DNA of 64,000 bases from Spirodela intermedia (taxonomy: Eukaryota > Streptophyta > Magnoliopsida > Alismatales > Araceae): positions 625,001 to 689,000 of the forward strand of contig LR746273.1 in assembly GCA_902729315.2 (NCBI GenBank), given 5' to 3'. This document shows positions 12,082 to 23,689 of this stretch, piece by piece (position 1 is the stretch's first letter; each line of letters opens with the position of its first letter). Below the pieces are notes generated by a model, which was not told where the DNA came from, did not search any database, and saw only the letters and a list, made by a program, of their open reading frames with translations. Made by a program: the position numbers and the translations under genes.

Positions 12082-15000
12082 ACCATCAATTTTTGTAGCC
12101 CACTTTCAAATATTTTTTCATATGTTGACAAAAAAGTGAGATGAACTAACTTAGAAAAAAGGAAAGTAATGAAGAAATCAAGAGGAGATTAGAATCTATT
12201 GATGAAAAGAAACATGAAGTCCATATATTATTTGTATTATTTATGCCTCAATAATTTTTCAATTTACTGAACTCTATTTGAAGGAACAACCTGTTATGAG
12301 TGAATTTTTGATATTAACTAGTTAGGATGTTTGTGGTTGATGGTTGAATCATCAAATATTATGTATCATTTACTTTTTTTATGATTAACATGGACTCTAA
12401 TCTCTTTTTTTGAAATATAACTATTTTCTAGACAAATTGTTTCATTTATTATTTTTAAACTGACCTTTTGCTCATTTAATATGTGAATAATTTTTCAACA
12501 TCTATTTTGGAGACTATTTTAATTGGTTTTTCTCTTCTTAGTCAATCCATGTGTTTTATAATTCCTTTTTCACATAATTAAATCCTCTTTGAATGGACAT
12601 GTCAATTGTTTTACAAAATATTTTTCTTGACAAACCTAAGTTTATTTTCAGTCCTTATTTTTGTCTCAATAGCTTTGATTTCCTAATTATGCTCAGAATT
12701 TATATTCTATCAAACTCTTGCAAAAAATATTTCACACTAAGTTCTTGAAAATTGAATTTCTCACACCATGTATGTATTTGGCCAATATTAATATTTAATG
12801 CATACCCCAATCAATAGAATTACACCATAATCAAAATAGTTGTGTCCAATTTCTATTGCCCTCATTTAGATTGAATACTATATTAAATACTAAGTTCAAA
12901 TGTAATTAACTAAGCTCAAATGTAAATACTATGTTAACTAAGTTCAAATGTAATTAGATTGAATAAAAAATATCAAATAAATTTTAGAATGTATTTCATG
13001 CATTATTATTTATTTACTTATTATTTTTAATAAATATCCATTTAATGATTAACTTCTACTAACATGAATGTCCAAGGCATTTACCATTGATAAGTATTTT
13101 AATTGACATGGAAATGTAGAAAACCTAGAAGTAGGAAAAACAGACTTTTATTAGAATTATTTGAATTTACAAAGTGAGGTGTGGCATGGTAATGAGATGA
13201 TTATATCAGGCCCAATAGCCAAGCACATCACAAGGGGGTTAAGTAATGGAAGGAGAGAGAGAGGGGGAGGGCTAGACCTTGATGGGGGCTCGGGTATAGA
13301 GAAACAGCGATGGTGAGGGCTTTCCCTCCAAGTGACAAGCAAAGGTGAGCATGGTAGTGGCATAGTGACCTGAGCATGACAGTGGCAGAGCCTTCCCTAC
13401 TAGCGTTCAAGCTTTCCCTCTCAAGTGATAAACAGAAATGGGAGGGCACAGAAGAAGGGGAACCCATGAACTGAACTTTGTCCTATTTGCATTTCATTTG
13501 TGCTATTTTTTTAGGTTGAGCCATGTGGGTGACAGGCAGTGGGATTGAATTGTTTTTCATGCTCATTTATCCTTTTCTCACATGATTATTGCTCAATTCT
13601 CTTTCTAAATTATTATGTTACTTATTGGGTGACATAGGACTGTTTTGCTTTCCATTTCACATATGAGTTTATCTTTTTGCAACTAGAATGATGTCTTCAA
13701 TTTCAACTCTAATTTCGAGTGCTACTTCATGTTTAAATATTGTTTATTCCTTATTCCGTTCTTTTTCTCAGTCTCCTTACAGTTCATCATTGTTGTCCTT
13801 TTTTTGGTGAAGATGTAGTAGCAGCTACTAGAAATTAGGGATAATTAATTTTTTTGGAATTATTTTATAATTTTTCATTTAATAAATATTTGAGAACAAA
13901 ATTTGACAGTAAAGAATTTGACAATCATCCCTGAGGATCTGATGCTGGATAAACCAATAAAAGTTTACTTTAAATCAATCTAGATCAATTCACAAGGAGA
14001 CTAGAAAAATTCACACAAATTTTAGAGTTTAGTGGCTACTAATTTTGACTTTATTGAATCCCACAAAGGATTGAAAATAAGATCTCCTATCCAATGATTA
14101 AGGATGTCTAGAATCTAATGAATCGAATCAAATCTAGACCAGGGTTTTAGGATCACCAATTAAAAATTTCATAGCTAACCTATGGGACGCACAAGTGCAA
14201 CTGCAAGTATAGAATTAAAAATCAAAGTAGAAATATCACAAAGAAATAAAAAGTCAACACACCTTGATAAATGAGTTTAATCACTAATCTCGATCTCTTT
14301 CATTTCTTTTGTTCATGAACCAAGGAAGTAATTAAAGAGCACTTGAGTTGAGAAAATTGTGTAAGGGAAGGGGTGGAAGTCATGGAGCAAGTGAAAGAAG
14401 AGGAAGGATAGAAGTGTTAGTTTGACCCTCTCATCCTTTCCCTAAGGAGTGAAGTTGACTCTCACTGCCTCTCCTAGAAGAAGAAAATTTGGAAAATAAT
14501 TATTGATACAAGACATGTTTCACAATGTTCAAACCCATAAAAGTTTATCCCCCCATTTTCGAGAGAATTACTAGGATTAAACATAGAAGTCAGGTCTGTG
14601 TCTTATTCTTGTTGATTGGTGAAAGGGTGTTGCCTCCTCCAAAGGTTGTCTTGAATAGTTGTCTAGCCCACCCTTGGAAGTACAAATCTTTTGTGGTTCA
14701 AAGAGTGCATGTGGAGGTAGTTGACTGGTAGTTACAAACATCCCTCCCTTGGCTTCTTTTGGATGGAAGTTGGGGCAATTATTGGAAGTTGGTGGAAGCA
14801 CTTCTTCCAAATGGGCCCCCTTCTTGACTTGGGCTTGGGCTGAATTTCGGTTCAACCCCCCCCCCTCCCCATGTCCAATTTCACTCTGAGCAGGTACAAT
14901 TGACCTTCCCTCTTGGTCAAGTGTTGATTTTGGTTGACTTTGACCCCATCATGATCTACCTCAATTGACCAGAATTTTAAAGCTAAAGTTCATATTCTAG

Positions 15001-17212
15001 GTTCAGTATAAATGTTAAATTTGATGTATTTTAATTCAAAAACTAAAAGAGTATTACTTAGTTAGAGAATTATGAATACAAGAGCATGGTTCTAACCCAA
15101 CAGGTCATTTTCTCTGAACCATTTTTCATAGAATCTGTATCAATATTTTCAAAAGATTTAATTTGGATCAACATGTCATTATCATACTAATTTTTCTCAA
15201 CTCGAAAATTCCATAAATAATGTGTATTAACTACCATACAAGTCTCACGAAAATTTGGGACCTAATGGATATGTTTTTAAGCTAGTTTACCTATTTTTCA
15301 TGAAGTGGATAGACTCAACTTGACTCCCTTGATGGTGAAAAGAAAAGGAGAAAGAAAAAGAAAAGGGCCCCAACAATACCTTACTTAGATATCACATACA
15401 CTACATTAGAGTCAAGATACAATGCCACACACTTTGACCACAGCTCAAGAAACCTAATCACACATGTAGTATAATGCTAGACCCCACTCATAACTAGTCC
15501 TTGTAACATCTTTAAGCAACACCTTTACAATATCTTGGAGTGTTTTTAATGATTCTCTACCACCTCCACATTCATTTGAAGCCATATTCAAACTATGATC
15601 CTCACAGAATCTCTCAAAAACCCAAGGATGCTTTGCAATTTCTACTTTAAGCTTGGATGTTCATTTATTTATAATAAAACCAAGGGTCATTATAAAGCCA
15701 TGAATCTAAAATGCTAGGTGAGTATTGAAATTATATTAACTAGCCCACTAGAGTTGTGAATCTAAAATAGATTCACTAGATGCCAATCTAATTTGAGCCC
15801 CAATGTTGTGAGTTGAAAAAAGCCTTGGATATAGAAGTAACTATCTAACCTGCTTGGTGTTGGTTTCTTAATTGACTAGTAAGTATACCAAGAGAGGTAG
15901 TGTCTTTGTTTAATAATGTGTACTATTTTTTATTACTGATTTTATGTTATATATGTGAATTTTAGCTTTAATAGTCATGATATAATTTTTTGAGTTAACA
16001 CAATAAGTTGCATAGTGGGTCAACACACTAAGTTCCAAGACATTCAGAACACAAAGTCAACATAGTGGTTCTCCATTTTTGTGTATGTCCACTTTTCAGT
16101 AGTATACCTTTGATTTCTATTGTCTACCACACCAGACATTGTGTTAGTAACTTATTTGCTCACAAATAAGCTGATAGCAAACGTTGCATACTAGTAGATT
16201 ATGATGAGAAGCTCCCAAGATCACTAAATGTGTCAAACACCCTAAGAGGCTTTAGTTGTGAAGTTTTTCTTGACTGAATAGAAATGGTTTTTGAGAGAGA
16301 TTTTTCAACATATGGATACAAATAAAATCTTATTCTAATATCATGTTAAGAATGGCTAAATTATTTTAGCTTTTTTTATTAAAATATTTCTCAAAATTAG
16401 ATGAGTTGATTCTGATGATTACAAAATATTAACATTCACACTTTTAGGCATAGTAATGAAGGTTTTCCAAGTCACATGTAACCAATGTATGAAAACTATA
16501 TGATAAGTATTTATATCCAAACTTATATAGCAATATAAGTAGAAAATAATATTTTACATATGTAGGCATATGAACTAGAACAAGGGACTCAACTTACAGG
16601 TCAATCCTTATATGCAATGAAAGATAGAAAACACAAGGGTTTATTCTTATGTCAACTCATGCACAAAAATTTATACAAGAGTTAACCCTTAGTTTAACGC
16701 TTGCAAATTTTTGAATGTTGTTTCTACACTAGTTCACCCATGAATTGACTTGCATGAAAAACATTGCTTTTATAAGAGTAGACTCATAAGTTTACCCTCC
16801 AAAACCTTAACTACTTTTGTGAGAGTCAACTTTTTGGTCAGCCTAAAATAATCTATTTACATAAGAACAAAGAGTTATTTTTACAACTACTAATAGGACT
16901 TTACCAACAAGTTGGCCCATGCAAAAAATTATGTTATCAACGACTTAACTTTCATCTCAACCTGTGAAATTACATAATAAAATGAAGGATAGAGTATCAA
17001 CAATAAGAGAGTTGACTCAATATAAAATTGGTCCCTTGTGACATCAAGTTTGGGAGAAACCTAGTGAAAATACTCTTTAAGGTTTTGGGGAGTGCAGTAG
17101 GTCAGTGATTGACCAAACCACTAAAATTCATCCCCCTTTGATATTCTACTGGCATTTTTGTGGCAACTAGCAGTTTCATATCCCATACAAAAACCCAATA
17201 GAATCCATTGAG
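12082..17212. other. AT-rich intergenic DNA without a recognisable gene
   Basis: This is 5 kb of mostly AT-rich sequence. A GC-richer, purine-rich patch at 13157-13480 gives minus-strand frames of low complexity. A patch at 14525-14870 gives overlapping frames on both strands (68 and 92 codons) without a domain and may be an old transposon fragment. I recognised no LTR ends, RT motifs or exons. Confidence 0.45.
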
Positions 17213-17238
17213 AGAAAGAGAGAGAGAGTAAGAGAGAA
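17213..17238 (+). repeat. Imperfect (GA)n microsatellite
   Basis: A run of GAGAGAAAGAGAGAGAGAG with minor interruptions lies about 450 bp upstream of RAF1. Confidence 0.8.
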
Positions 17239-17539
17239 CATTTGCGCTAGTATGAGCCAATCTAATGTGTTCGCATACCATCTGGACAGATGAGACCTTG
17301 GTGACAAAATTTGTCTAGAATGACGGGTCCGTACATATACCCCGGCCCATTTGGGCCCATTAAATTTGCGCCCACCAAAATGCCGAGCCGTTCTTTTGTT
17401 TTCCCCGTTGTCGATTCGAATGTGTACAGTTGAGCCGGATTAGGTTCCAACCGCCCCCCGTTTTTTCCAGAATTCGAGATAACCCATATTCTGGCCCATT
17501 AAGGGAGGCCCACTAACACCAAAAAATCAGAAAATGTGT

Positions 17540-17548
17540 AAAATATCT
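17540..17548 (+). promoter_or_regulatory. Evening element (AAAATATCT) upstream of RAF1
   Basis: An exact AAAATATCT lies about 118 bp upstream of the proposed RAF1 start. In plants this nine-base motif is bound by CCA1/LHY/RVE MYB factors and gives circadian expression. Function here is inferred from the motif and position only. Confidence 0.4.
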
Positions 17549-17562
17549 CAGCGCGTATTGTA

Positions 17563-17568
17563 GATAAG
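17563..17568 (+). promoter_or_regulatory. I-box-like GATAAG upstream of RAF1
   Basis: GATAAG lies about 98 bp before the start codon and 15 bp after the evening element. GATAAG I-boxes are common in light-regulated photosynthesis promoters. A six-base match is weak evidence alone. Confidence 0.3.
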
Positions 17569-17665
17569 GCCCTGGACACTGCCCTCGACTTCTCTCTCAT
17601 TGTCGTCGCGAGAGAGCTCCTCGCCCCCGCCACGACGCCGCCGTTTACCAGTCGGAGCTACCCCG

Positions 17666-19000
17666 ATGGCGGCGCTCTCTCTAACTCCTTCCAATCTCAG
17701 CCACGTCTCTTCGAGCCGCCATCGCCGCCACAACGTCCTCCTCCTCGGCCGCATCCGCCCTTTAGTAACTTCCACCCCCAAATCAACTCGCCTGAAGCAA
17801 ATCTCCGCCGGGAAGCTCCCCTTCTCCCCGCCGCCATCCCCTCCAGGAGAGCTCTACCAGCCCTTCAGACCCCCGCCGTCTCCGATTCCGCCCAAGTACC
17901 GCTCCCTCGACCCCGCCGAGCGTCTGGAGGTCCTGCGCAACCGCCTCGGGCTCTGGTACGAGTACGCGTCGCTTATTCCTCCCCTGTCTCAGGAGGGGTT
18001 CACCCCCGCTTCGGTGGAGGAGCTCACAGGCATCTCCGGGGTCGAGCAGAACTGTCTCATCGTTGCCGCCCAGGTCCGCGATTCGCTGCAGTCCTCCAAA
18101 TTTGATCCCGACCTCCTGGCCTACTTCGACAGCGGGGGCTCCGAGCTCCTCTACGAGCTCCGCCTGCTCAGTGCCTCGCAGAGGGTCGCCGCCGCCCGCC
18201 AGGTGGTGGAGGGCCGACTCGACGCGAAGGCCGCCCAGGAGCTCGCCAGGGCCATGAAGGACTTCCCTCGCCGGCAGAGCGACGATGGTTGGGATTCCTT
18301 CTCGAGGGAGTCGCCGGGAGACTGCCTGGCCTTCAGCTACTTCCGGCAGAGCAGGGAAGCCATCTCCGACTCCGAACGGAGGGTGGCGCTCGAGAAAGCA
18401 CTGGAGGCTGTGGAGACGGAAGTGGCGAGGAAGAGGTTGGAGCAGGAGCTGGAGAAGAAGGCCGGCGGCGCTGACGCAGAGGAGGCGGCCGATGAGGTCT
18501 CGAAGTACAGCGTCCCGGTGGTGCGAATGAAGTACGGCGAGGTAGCGGAGGCCACCTCCGTGGTGGTGCTCCCGGTGTCTGAGGCCGGCGAGGGTGACGA
18601 GGGCGTGGCGACGGCGCCGGCTTGCAGGACGGACGGGGACTTCGGTGTCTTGACCGCCGACAAGGCGTGGCGGAGGTGGGTGGTGCTGCCGCGGTGGGAT
18701 CCGCTGGCCGTAATCGGCGAGGGCGGCGCCGTGGCGGTGGGTTTCCCCGATGCGAGAGTTCTACCGTGGCGGACGAACCGCTGGGAGCGGGAGGAGCCGG
18801 TGCTGGTGGTGGCGGACCGCACTCGGAAGGTGGTGGAGGAGGAGGGGTTCTACCTGGTCAGCCGAGTGGGCGGAATGGCGGTGGAGAGAGGCAGCAAGCT
18901 GCTCGAGATGGACGTGGAGGCCCTGGGCACCGTGGTTCTGGTGGTGCGCCCCCCAAAGGACGAGTTCGACGATCAGCTGCAGGACGAGGACTGGGACTAG
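17666..19000 (+). CDS. RAF1: Rubisco accumulation factor 1, chloroplastic
   Basis: This encodes a 444-residue chloroplast chaperone that acts after chaperonin folding to dimerise Rubisco large subunits during holoenzyme assembly. The frame is intronless. Residues 1 to about 50 are rich in Ser, Arg and Leu and nearly free of acidic residues, as in a transit peptide. A proline-rich linker follows (about 51-77), then the conserved alpha-helical domain from KYRSLDPAERLEVLRNRLGL (77-96) to about 275, a charged linker, and the beta domain from YSVPVVRMKYGEVAEATSVV (281-300) to about 430. The tail is acidic. An in-frame ATG 66 bp upstream (17600) would add 22 Arg/Pro-rich residues; the MAALSL start is preferred because it gives a normal transit peptide. 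The length fits the family. Coding GC is very high, as in monocot genes. Several long antisense and +1 frames here are shadows. Confidence 0.93.
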   Translation: MAALSLTPSNLSHVSSSRHRRHNVLLLGRIRPLVTSTPKSTRLKQISAGKLPFSPPPSPPGELYQPFRPPPSPIPPKYRSLDPAERLEVLRNRLGLWYEYASLIPPLSQEGFTPASVEELTGISGVEQNCLIVAAQVRDSLQSSKFDPDLLAYFDSGGSELLYELRLLSASQRVAAARQVVEGRLDAKAAQELARAMKDFPRRQSDDGWDSFSRESPGDCLAFSYFRQSREAISDSERRVALEKALEAVETEVARKRLEQELEKKAGGADAEEAADEVSKYSVPVVRMKYGEVAEATSVVVLPVSEAGEGDEGVATAPACRTDGDFGVLTADKAWRRWVVLPRWDPLAVIGEGGAVAVGFPDARVLPWRTNRWEREEPVLVVADRTRKVVEEEGFYLVSRVGGMAVERGSKLLEMDVEALGTVVLVVRPPKDEFDDQLQDEDWD

Positions 19001-19389
19001 CGATCGCACCCCTCGGGGAGGCGCCAAGATCTTATCTTTTTTGGTATTTTGCTCTCAATTGAACGACGAGAGAATAAACAGATGATCCATCTCATCTTAT
19101 CGAGCCTCGTTTTCTCCCTCAAGAAATTTTAGCAATCTAAACGTCGTTGGAACGTTCTCTTCCATCCATCTGACAGTTTTGATCTCCCAAATAAAATAAA
19201 AAATCTTAGTCGGTGTTTCCCCTCGCTTAATCTCCTTCCCAACCAAACGGCAATCCGATAGGCAAGATTCCGACGCGTCTCCGTTTTTATGCGTGCCCGA
19301 CACCCCATGAATGAGTGGGCTTTCGTTTTGACCTCCGAGGGGCTCACTGGGAATCTTCGCCTGACGACGCTCACAGGGAGCTCGCTCTA
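19001..19389. other. RAF1 3' flank and 5' flank of the broken dioxygenase
   Basis: This short spacer would hold the RAF1 3' UTR and the former promoter of the downstream pseudogene. An in-frame ATG at 19315 extends the pseudogene frame upstream but has no counterpart in the intact paralogue. No clear TATA box was seen. Confidence 0.4.
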
Positions 19390-19913
19390 ATGGCGCCGCC
19401 CTCCGAGTACCAGTCTGATATAATGTTGGCAGAGCTGAAGGCCTTCGACGAGATGAAGGCGGGGGTAAAAGGGGTTGTCGAGTCCGGAATCAAGGCCATA
19501 CCACGCATCTTCCTCCTTCCAGCCGCGGAGAGAGACGCCAACGAGGGGGCTCCCGACCCGCCGGCACCGCCGCTCCTCGAGCTCCCCGTCGTCGACATTT
19601 CCGCCGTCATGGGCGGCTGGCATGGCGATCTGCGCCGGGAAGCGGTGGAGTAGATCATACACGCCTCAGAAACCTGGGGCTTCTTCCAGGTCCTGGGCCA
19701 CGGCGTGCCTACGGAAGTGCTCGAGGAAATGCTCGCCGGAATCCGCCGCTTCAACGAGCTCCACGCTGCGGAGAAGGCCGCCTTCTACTCCCGAGATCCA
19801 GCCAAGAGGGTGAGGTTAGACATCACCTACGACCTGTTCCGGACCCGCCGGGCCAACTGGAGGGACACCCTCTTCTGCGCCCCGGCAGATCCTGCTCTCC
19901 CACTACTACCCGT
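19390..19913 (+). pseudogene. 2-oxoglutarate-dependent dioxygenase pseudogene (truncated paralogue)
   Basis: This copy is nearly identical over long stretches to the intact gene at 25927 (for example the [17 protein letters not shown] and [20 protein letters not shown] segments). It is broken in three ways. A TAG at 19651-19653 replaces the CAG glutamine codon of the intact copy. About 158 bp present in the intact copy (26432-26589) are missing at a junction near 19884-19887 with a GG overlap, shifting the frame. Similarity stops after the HYYP codons at about 19912, so the iron-binding His-x-Asp, the distal His and the Arg-x-Ser 2-oxoglutarate site are absent. It cannot make an active enzyme. 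It sits 389 bp downstream of RAF1. Confidence 0.9.
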
Positions 19914-20694
19914 GATGCGGGATGATTATGAAGGCTTAATAGAGATCAAATAAACGACGGATAAACCAAGTCTGGCTCGAAAATCATCCACGGCCAGGGG
20001 AGAGGGGCTAGGACCGGACAATTTAGGCAAACCGCAAGTCGTAGGGTGCTCGCAGTTAACAGAGCAGATCAAAGTTATCATGGGGGAGGGACCACCCAAT
20101 GCACGGAGTCGTGGCGCTAACCTACACGATCACTCACGGCGACGATGACAATAAAGATATATTAAAAGAGCAGGGAAAAATCAGGCGTCAGAAAACGAGA
20201 CAGTTATCGGAGGAGAGAAGTTACCAGAGGGACCCCGATCGTCCAAAGGATCGATTGTTGGCCAAACGAGATAATGCTGGTCCAGCGGCGGGCTCCGTAG
20301 TCGGAGCGTCAGGGCGGGCGGCAGGCGAACCAGAGCGACGGAAGCCGGGGCGTCGGGCGTTAGGGCAGGAGGGCAAAGAGGGGGGTTGTGGAAGACAGAA
20401 GGAGATTCGTCGGCGGCAGTGAGGGCGGAGTCCTAGGGGACGGGCAGTGGTGGAGCGGTGACGGCGGTAGAGGAGAGCGGTGTCGAAGGGGGCGACCCGA
20501 TGATAGGGTGGCGACAGTGGCTGGTGGAAGGCTGATGGTGAGGATGGAGGGAAAAAGGTGGCTGTGGGGGTAGAGGGAGCGGTCGGCGGAGGGCGGCGGA
20601 AGGTCGACGGTGGCGGATGGAAAGGCGGGCCGACGAAAGGGACGACAAATAATGGCGGTGGAAGGAAACCAAACCTTACCGGGGCGACGGGGTC
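19914..20694. other. GC-rich unassigned segment between pseudogene and Copia element
   Basis: This segment is purine-rich on the plus strand (GGAGGG, GGCGG and GGTGG runs near 20400-20690) and gives a proline-rich minus-strand frame at 20221-20715. That frame has no domain, runs into the Copia LTR and looks compositional. No similarity to the intact dioxygenase is visible here, so the 3' part of the pseudogene has been lost or replaced. It could be a remnant of another transposon. Confidence 0.35.
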
Positions 20695-20699
20695 CTCAC
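20695..20699 (+). repeat. Left 5-bp target-site duplication CTCAC
   Basis: CTCAC directly precedes the 5' LTR and is repeated at 25560-25564 directly after the 3' LTR. Confidence 0.75.
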
Positions 20700-21013
20700 T
20701 ATTGAAGCAACTCAAGATATAAACGGATCAGTTTTCCTAAAGACAAAATAAGGAAAGAATTCTGAACCGGTACAACTGCCGGCTCATCTCAGCTAATTAG
20801 AGGACACTAACGTTATCAGTAACGGCATTTATTAATAGACGATTATTCAAGAAAGACGTCCGTTATGTGTTCTACAGAGTGTCAAATTAGAACTATTCTG
20901 TAGAATATATAAACCACAGAACTCCTTGTATTTCTAAGCTTTTGAATGTACGATAGATGAGGGCTTGCCAGTTCTCTCTATCTTTGTCTATTCTCTCTAT
21001 CTCTTCTTCTGTA
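20700..21013 (+). repeat. Copia 5' LTR
   Basis: Shared with 25188-25559, including GGACCAGTTTTCCTAAAGA-like and GCCGGCTCATCTCAG blocks and the TATA-like AATATATAAACCA at about 20910. Confidence 0.85.
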
Positions 21014-21026
21014 TGGTATCAGAGCC
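21014..21026 (+). promoter_or_regulatory. Copia primer binding site (initiator tRNA-Met)
   Basis: TGGTATCAGAGCC begins at the base after the LTR. It is the usual Copia primer site, complementary to the 3' end of initiator tRNA-Met. Confidence 0.85.
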
Positions 21027-21107
21027 ATCAGCCACATGGCAATAAGATTCATGCTCAATCTCTTCAAAAGCATGACAGATGGAGCTGTCACAATACATTA
21101 GGTTACT

Positions 21108-21920
21108 ATGGCAAACTTAAATCTCGTAGGTTTGATGATTTCTCTCAAACTATCTAGGAAGAATTTTCTACTGTGGAAAATGCAGTTGTTACCCATCTTT
21201 ACTGCTTATGATCTAGTTGATATTTAAGAACAAGATTCATTGATGATCTGCTCAATTGATGAAAATGGAAATAGTCAGTCCAATCCATAATACAAAAGAT
21301 GGCAGAAAAATGATCAAATTGTTCTGTCGATTATTAGCTTTTCTCTATCAGAAGCAATCTTACCAATCATAGTTGGCAAATGGACTGGTAAGGAAGCATG
21401 GAATGCAATAAATAAAAAAAATTCAGGAAGATCAAGATCTCGACTGATGGAATTACAAACTCAACTTCACAAATTGTATAAAGGAAATATGGCTTTGGGC
21501 ACCTACATCCAAAGTATTCAAACCATAGGAGATGAACTAATGGCTAGTGGTCATCCTATTGATGAACATAATCTTACTTTCTCATTGTTAAGAGGATTAG
21601 GACAGAATTACAATGTCTTTTTTGCTAGCATGAGCTCTTAGCTTGATCATCTCACGTTTGATGATATCGTAGCAAATCTGAGAACATATGATTCTCATCT
21701 AAATCGTCAAATTGAATTTCAAGAATCATCAGAATTTCCTCCTCCCTCTGCAAATTATTCACAAATTTCAGTCAATGATCAAGGATATGGAAGAGGAGGT
21801 AGGTCCAACCGAGGTAGAGGCAGAAATCAACAAAGTCGACTTCCACGCTATCAACTGTGTTTTAAATATGGACATTGTGTGATTAACTGCTATGAACGGT
21901 TCAATAAAGATTTTCAGTAG
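21108..21920 (+). pseudogene. Copia gag
   Basis: Translation from the ATG at 21108 gives a UBN2-type Copia Gag, with NFLLWKMQLLPIFTAYDLV near the start, the middle segment in the clean frame at 21447-21641, a Gly/Arg-rich stretch (GRGGRSNRGRGRNQQ), and a CCHC zinc knuckle near 21860-21900 in which the second Cys is replaced by Tyr (CFKYGHCVINC). In-frame stops, for example in LVDI*EQD and SS*LDHL, break it. Confidence 0.8.
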
Positions 21921-22399
21921 CCCAACTTCAAGGAGTATTGTCAATTCACAACAGAACAGTCAACAAACATACTCAAGAATCTTACCACCTCAAGTCAATA
22001 TTGCCAACCTCACTACGAGCCCATCTCAGGCAGCCTCACAAGAATGATATCCAGATAGTGGTGCATCTCACCATGTCACTCCACACATTGCCAACATTCA
22101 AAATCCCACAATCTACATGGGACCAGATCAACTATATGTGGGAAATGGACAAGGTTTGACTATTTCATCTACTGGTAATTCATTTTTAAATTCTGCAAAA
22201 AAATTATTTAAATTAAATGATATTTTCACGTCCCATTCATTACCAAGAATTTATTATTTATTCACTAATTCACATGTGATAACAATGTGTTTGTGGAATT
22301 TCACCCTTATTTTTTATTTGGTGAAGGAAATCATGACGGGGGAGGTCCTCCTGAAAGGACAGCATAAAGATGGTCTCTATCTTTTGCAAAATTCTCAGA

Positions 22400-23000
22400 A
22401 TTTTTCTGCTTTCTTAGGAGAGAGAACTTCATCAAACACTTGGCATAATCGACTTGGCCATCCCCATTTTAGAACTCTTCAGCATGTCATAAATAAATAT
22501 GGCCTTCCTCTCACTCATAAACTCTCTCATTTTATATGTGATGTATGTTGTCTGTCAAAATCACATAACTTATCCTTTAAAATCTCATTACATAAATCAT
22601 CTAAAGCTTTAGAACTAATTCATTCCGATGTCTGGGGGCTTGCACCGGTGATCTCTCATTTTGGTTTTACCTATTATGTGATATTTGTGGATGATTCCAG
22701 CAAATATACGTGGCTATTCCGTATGAAAAATAAAAGTGATGTCTTGTCGATATTCTCTAAATTTCACGTTACGGCAGAACGACAATTTTCTGAAAAAATT
22801 CTCTCCTTCCAATCAGACTGGGGGGGTGAATTTCAATCTCTAGAAAAATATTTAAAAACTCATGGAATTCATCACCGCGTGTCATTACTGCATAATGCTT
22901 CTATGCCAAATAAATTATGGGATGAAGCCGTCTCCACAGCCACGTTTCTTATAAATCGCATGACATCACCTATCTTAAAACATAAATCACCTTACTAACT
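22400..23000 (+). pseudogene. Copia integrase
   Basis: Within the open frame 22117-22998 the His-His-Cys-Cys zinc domain (WHNRLGHPHF...ICDVCCLSKS) is followed by the catalytic core with the first Asp in HSDVWG and the second in FQSDWGGEF. The next block jumps from GIHHRVS to PNKLWDEAVSTATFLINRM. The roughly 30 residues that normally carry the third catalytic residue (Glu) are missing, so the core is inactive by deletion. Confidence 0.82.
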
Positions 23001-23689
23001 ATTATTTAATAAAACTCCTGATTTTCCTATCTTAAAAATCTTTAGTTGCTTATGTTTTCCTAATTTACGAGCTTATGCATCTAACAAACTTAATTCTTGA
23101 TCTGAAAGATGTGTTTTCTTTGGTTACAGTTCAATCCACATAGGTTATAGGTGTTTTTCGCTGGTTTCTGGAAAAAAATTTATATCTCTTGATGTTTTAT
23201 TTGATGAAACAAATTTTCCTTATGCTCATCCTGAATTTTTAGAGAAGAATTTATCTAATAGTGATAAATCTTTTCCCAGGCATCTTAGGACCCTCTCCTG
23301 CCGTCTTGTCCCCTTAAACTCACATTATTCACACAACTCGTTGGCTACCTCCCACAGTAACTCTTCTCACGATTCTTCCATCATCTCTCCTAATAATTCA
23401 GCTCCTTATATTTCTGCTAGACATACCAATCATACTAATATGATATTTCAAAATTCGGATACCAGTCATGGTATTTCACCATCGCATCATTTCAAAAACA
23501 GTCCCAGCCAACCGATGTCTCAAGATTCCATTAGTCTAGACATCCACTCTCCCTCTCTCACTCCACCAATAAAAGAAAAATCGCTCGCTGAAATCTAAGC
23601 TCAAACCCAACCTATCTCTCTAATTACCACTAAACATCCTCTTCCAATGTGTCTTCCTACTTCATCTAGTCTTCCTACTGAACCTACAT

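Noticed and set aside
18337-18822. Long antisense frame over RAF1
   Set aside because: A Ser/Ala/Thr-rich shadow of GC-rich codons; RAF1 itself explains the region.
20221-20715. 164-codon proline-rich minus-strand frame
   Set aside because: Low complexity, no domain, and it runs into the Copia LTR; it follows from the GGCGG/GGTGG composition.
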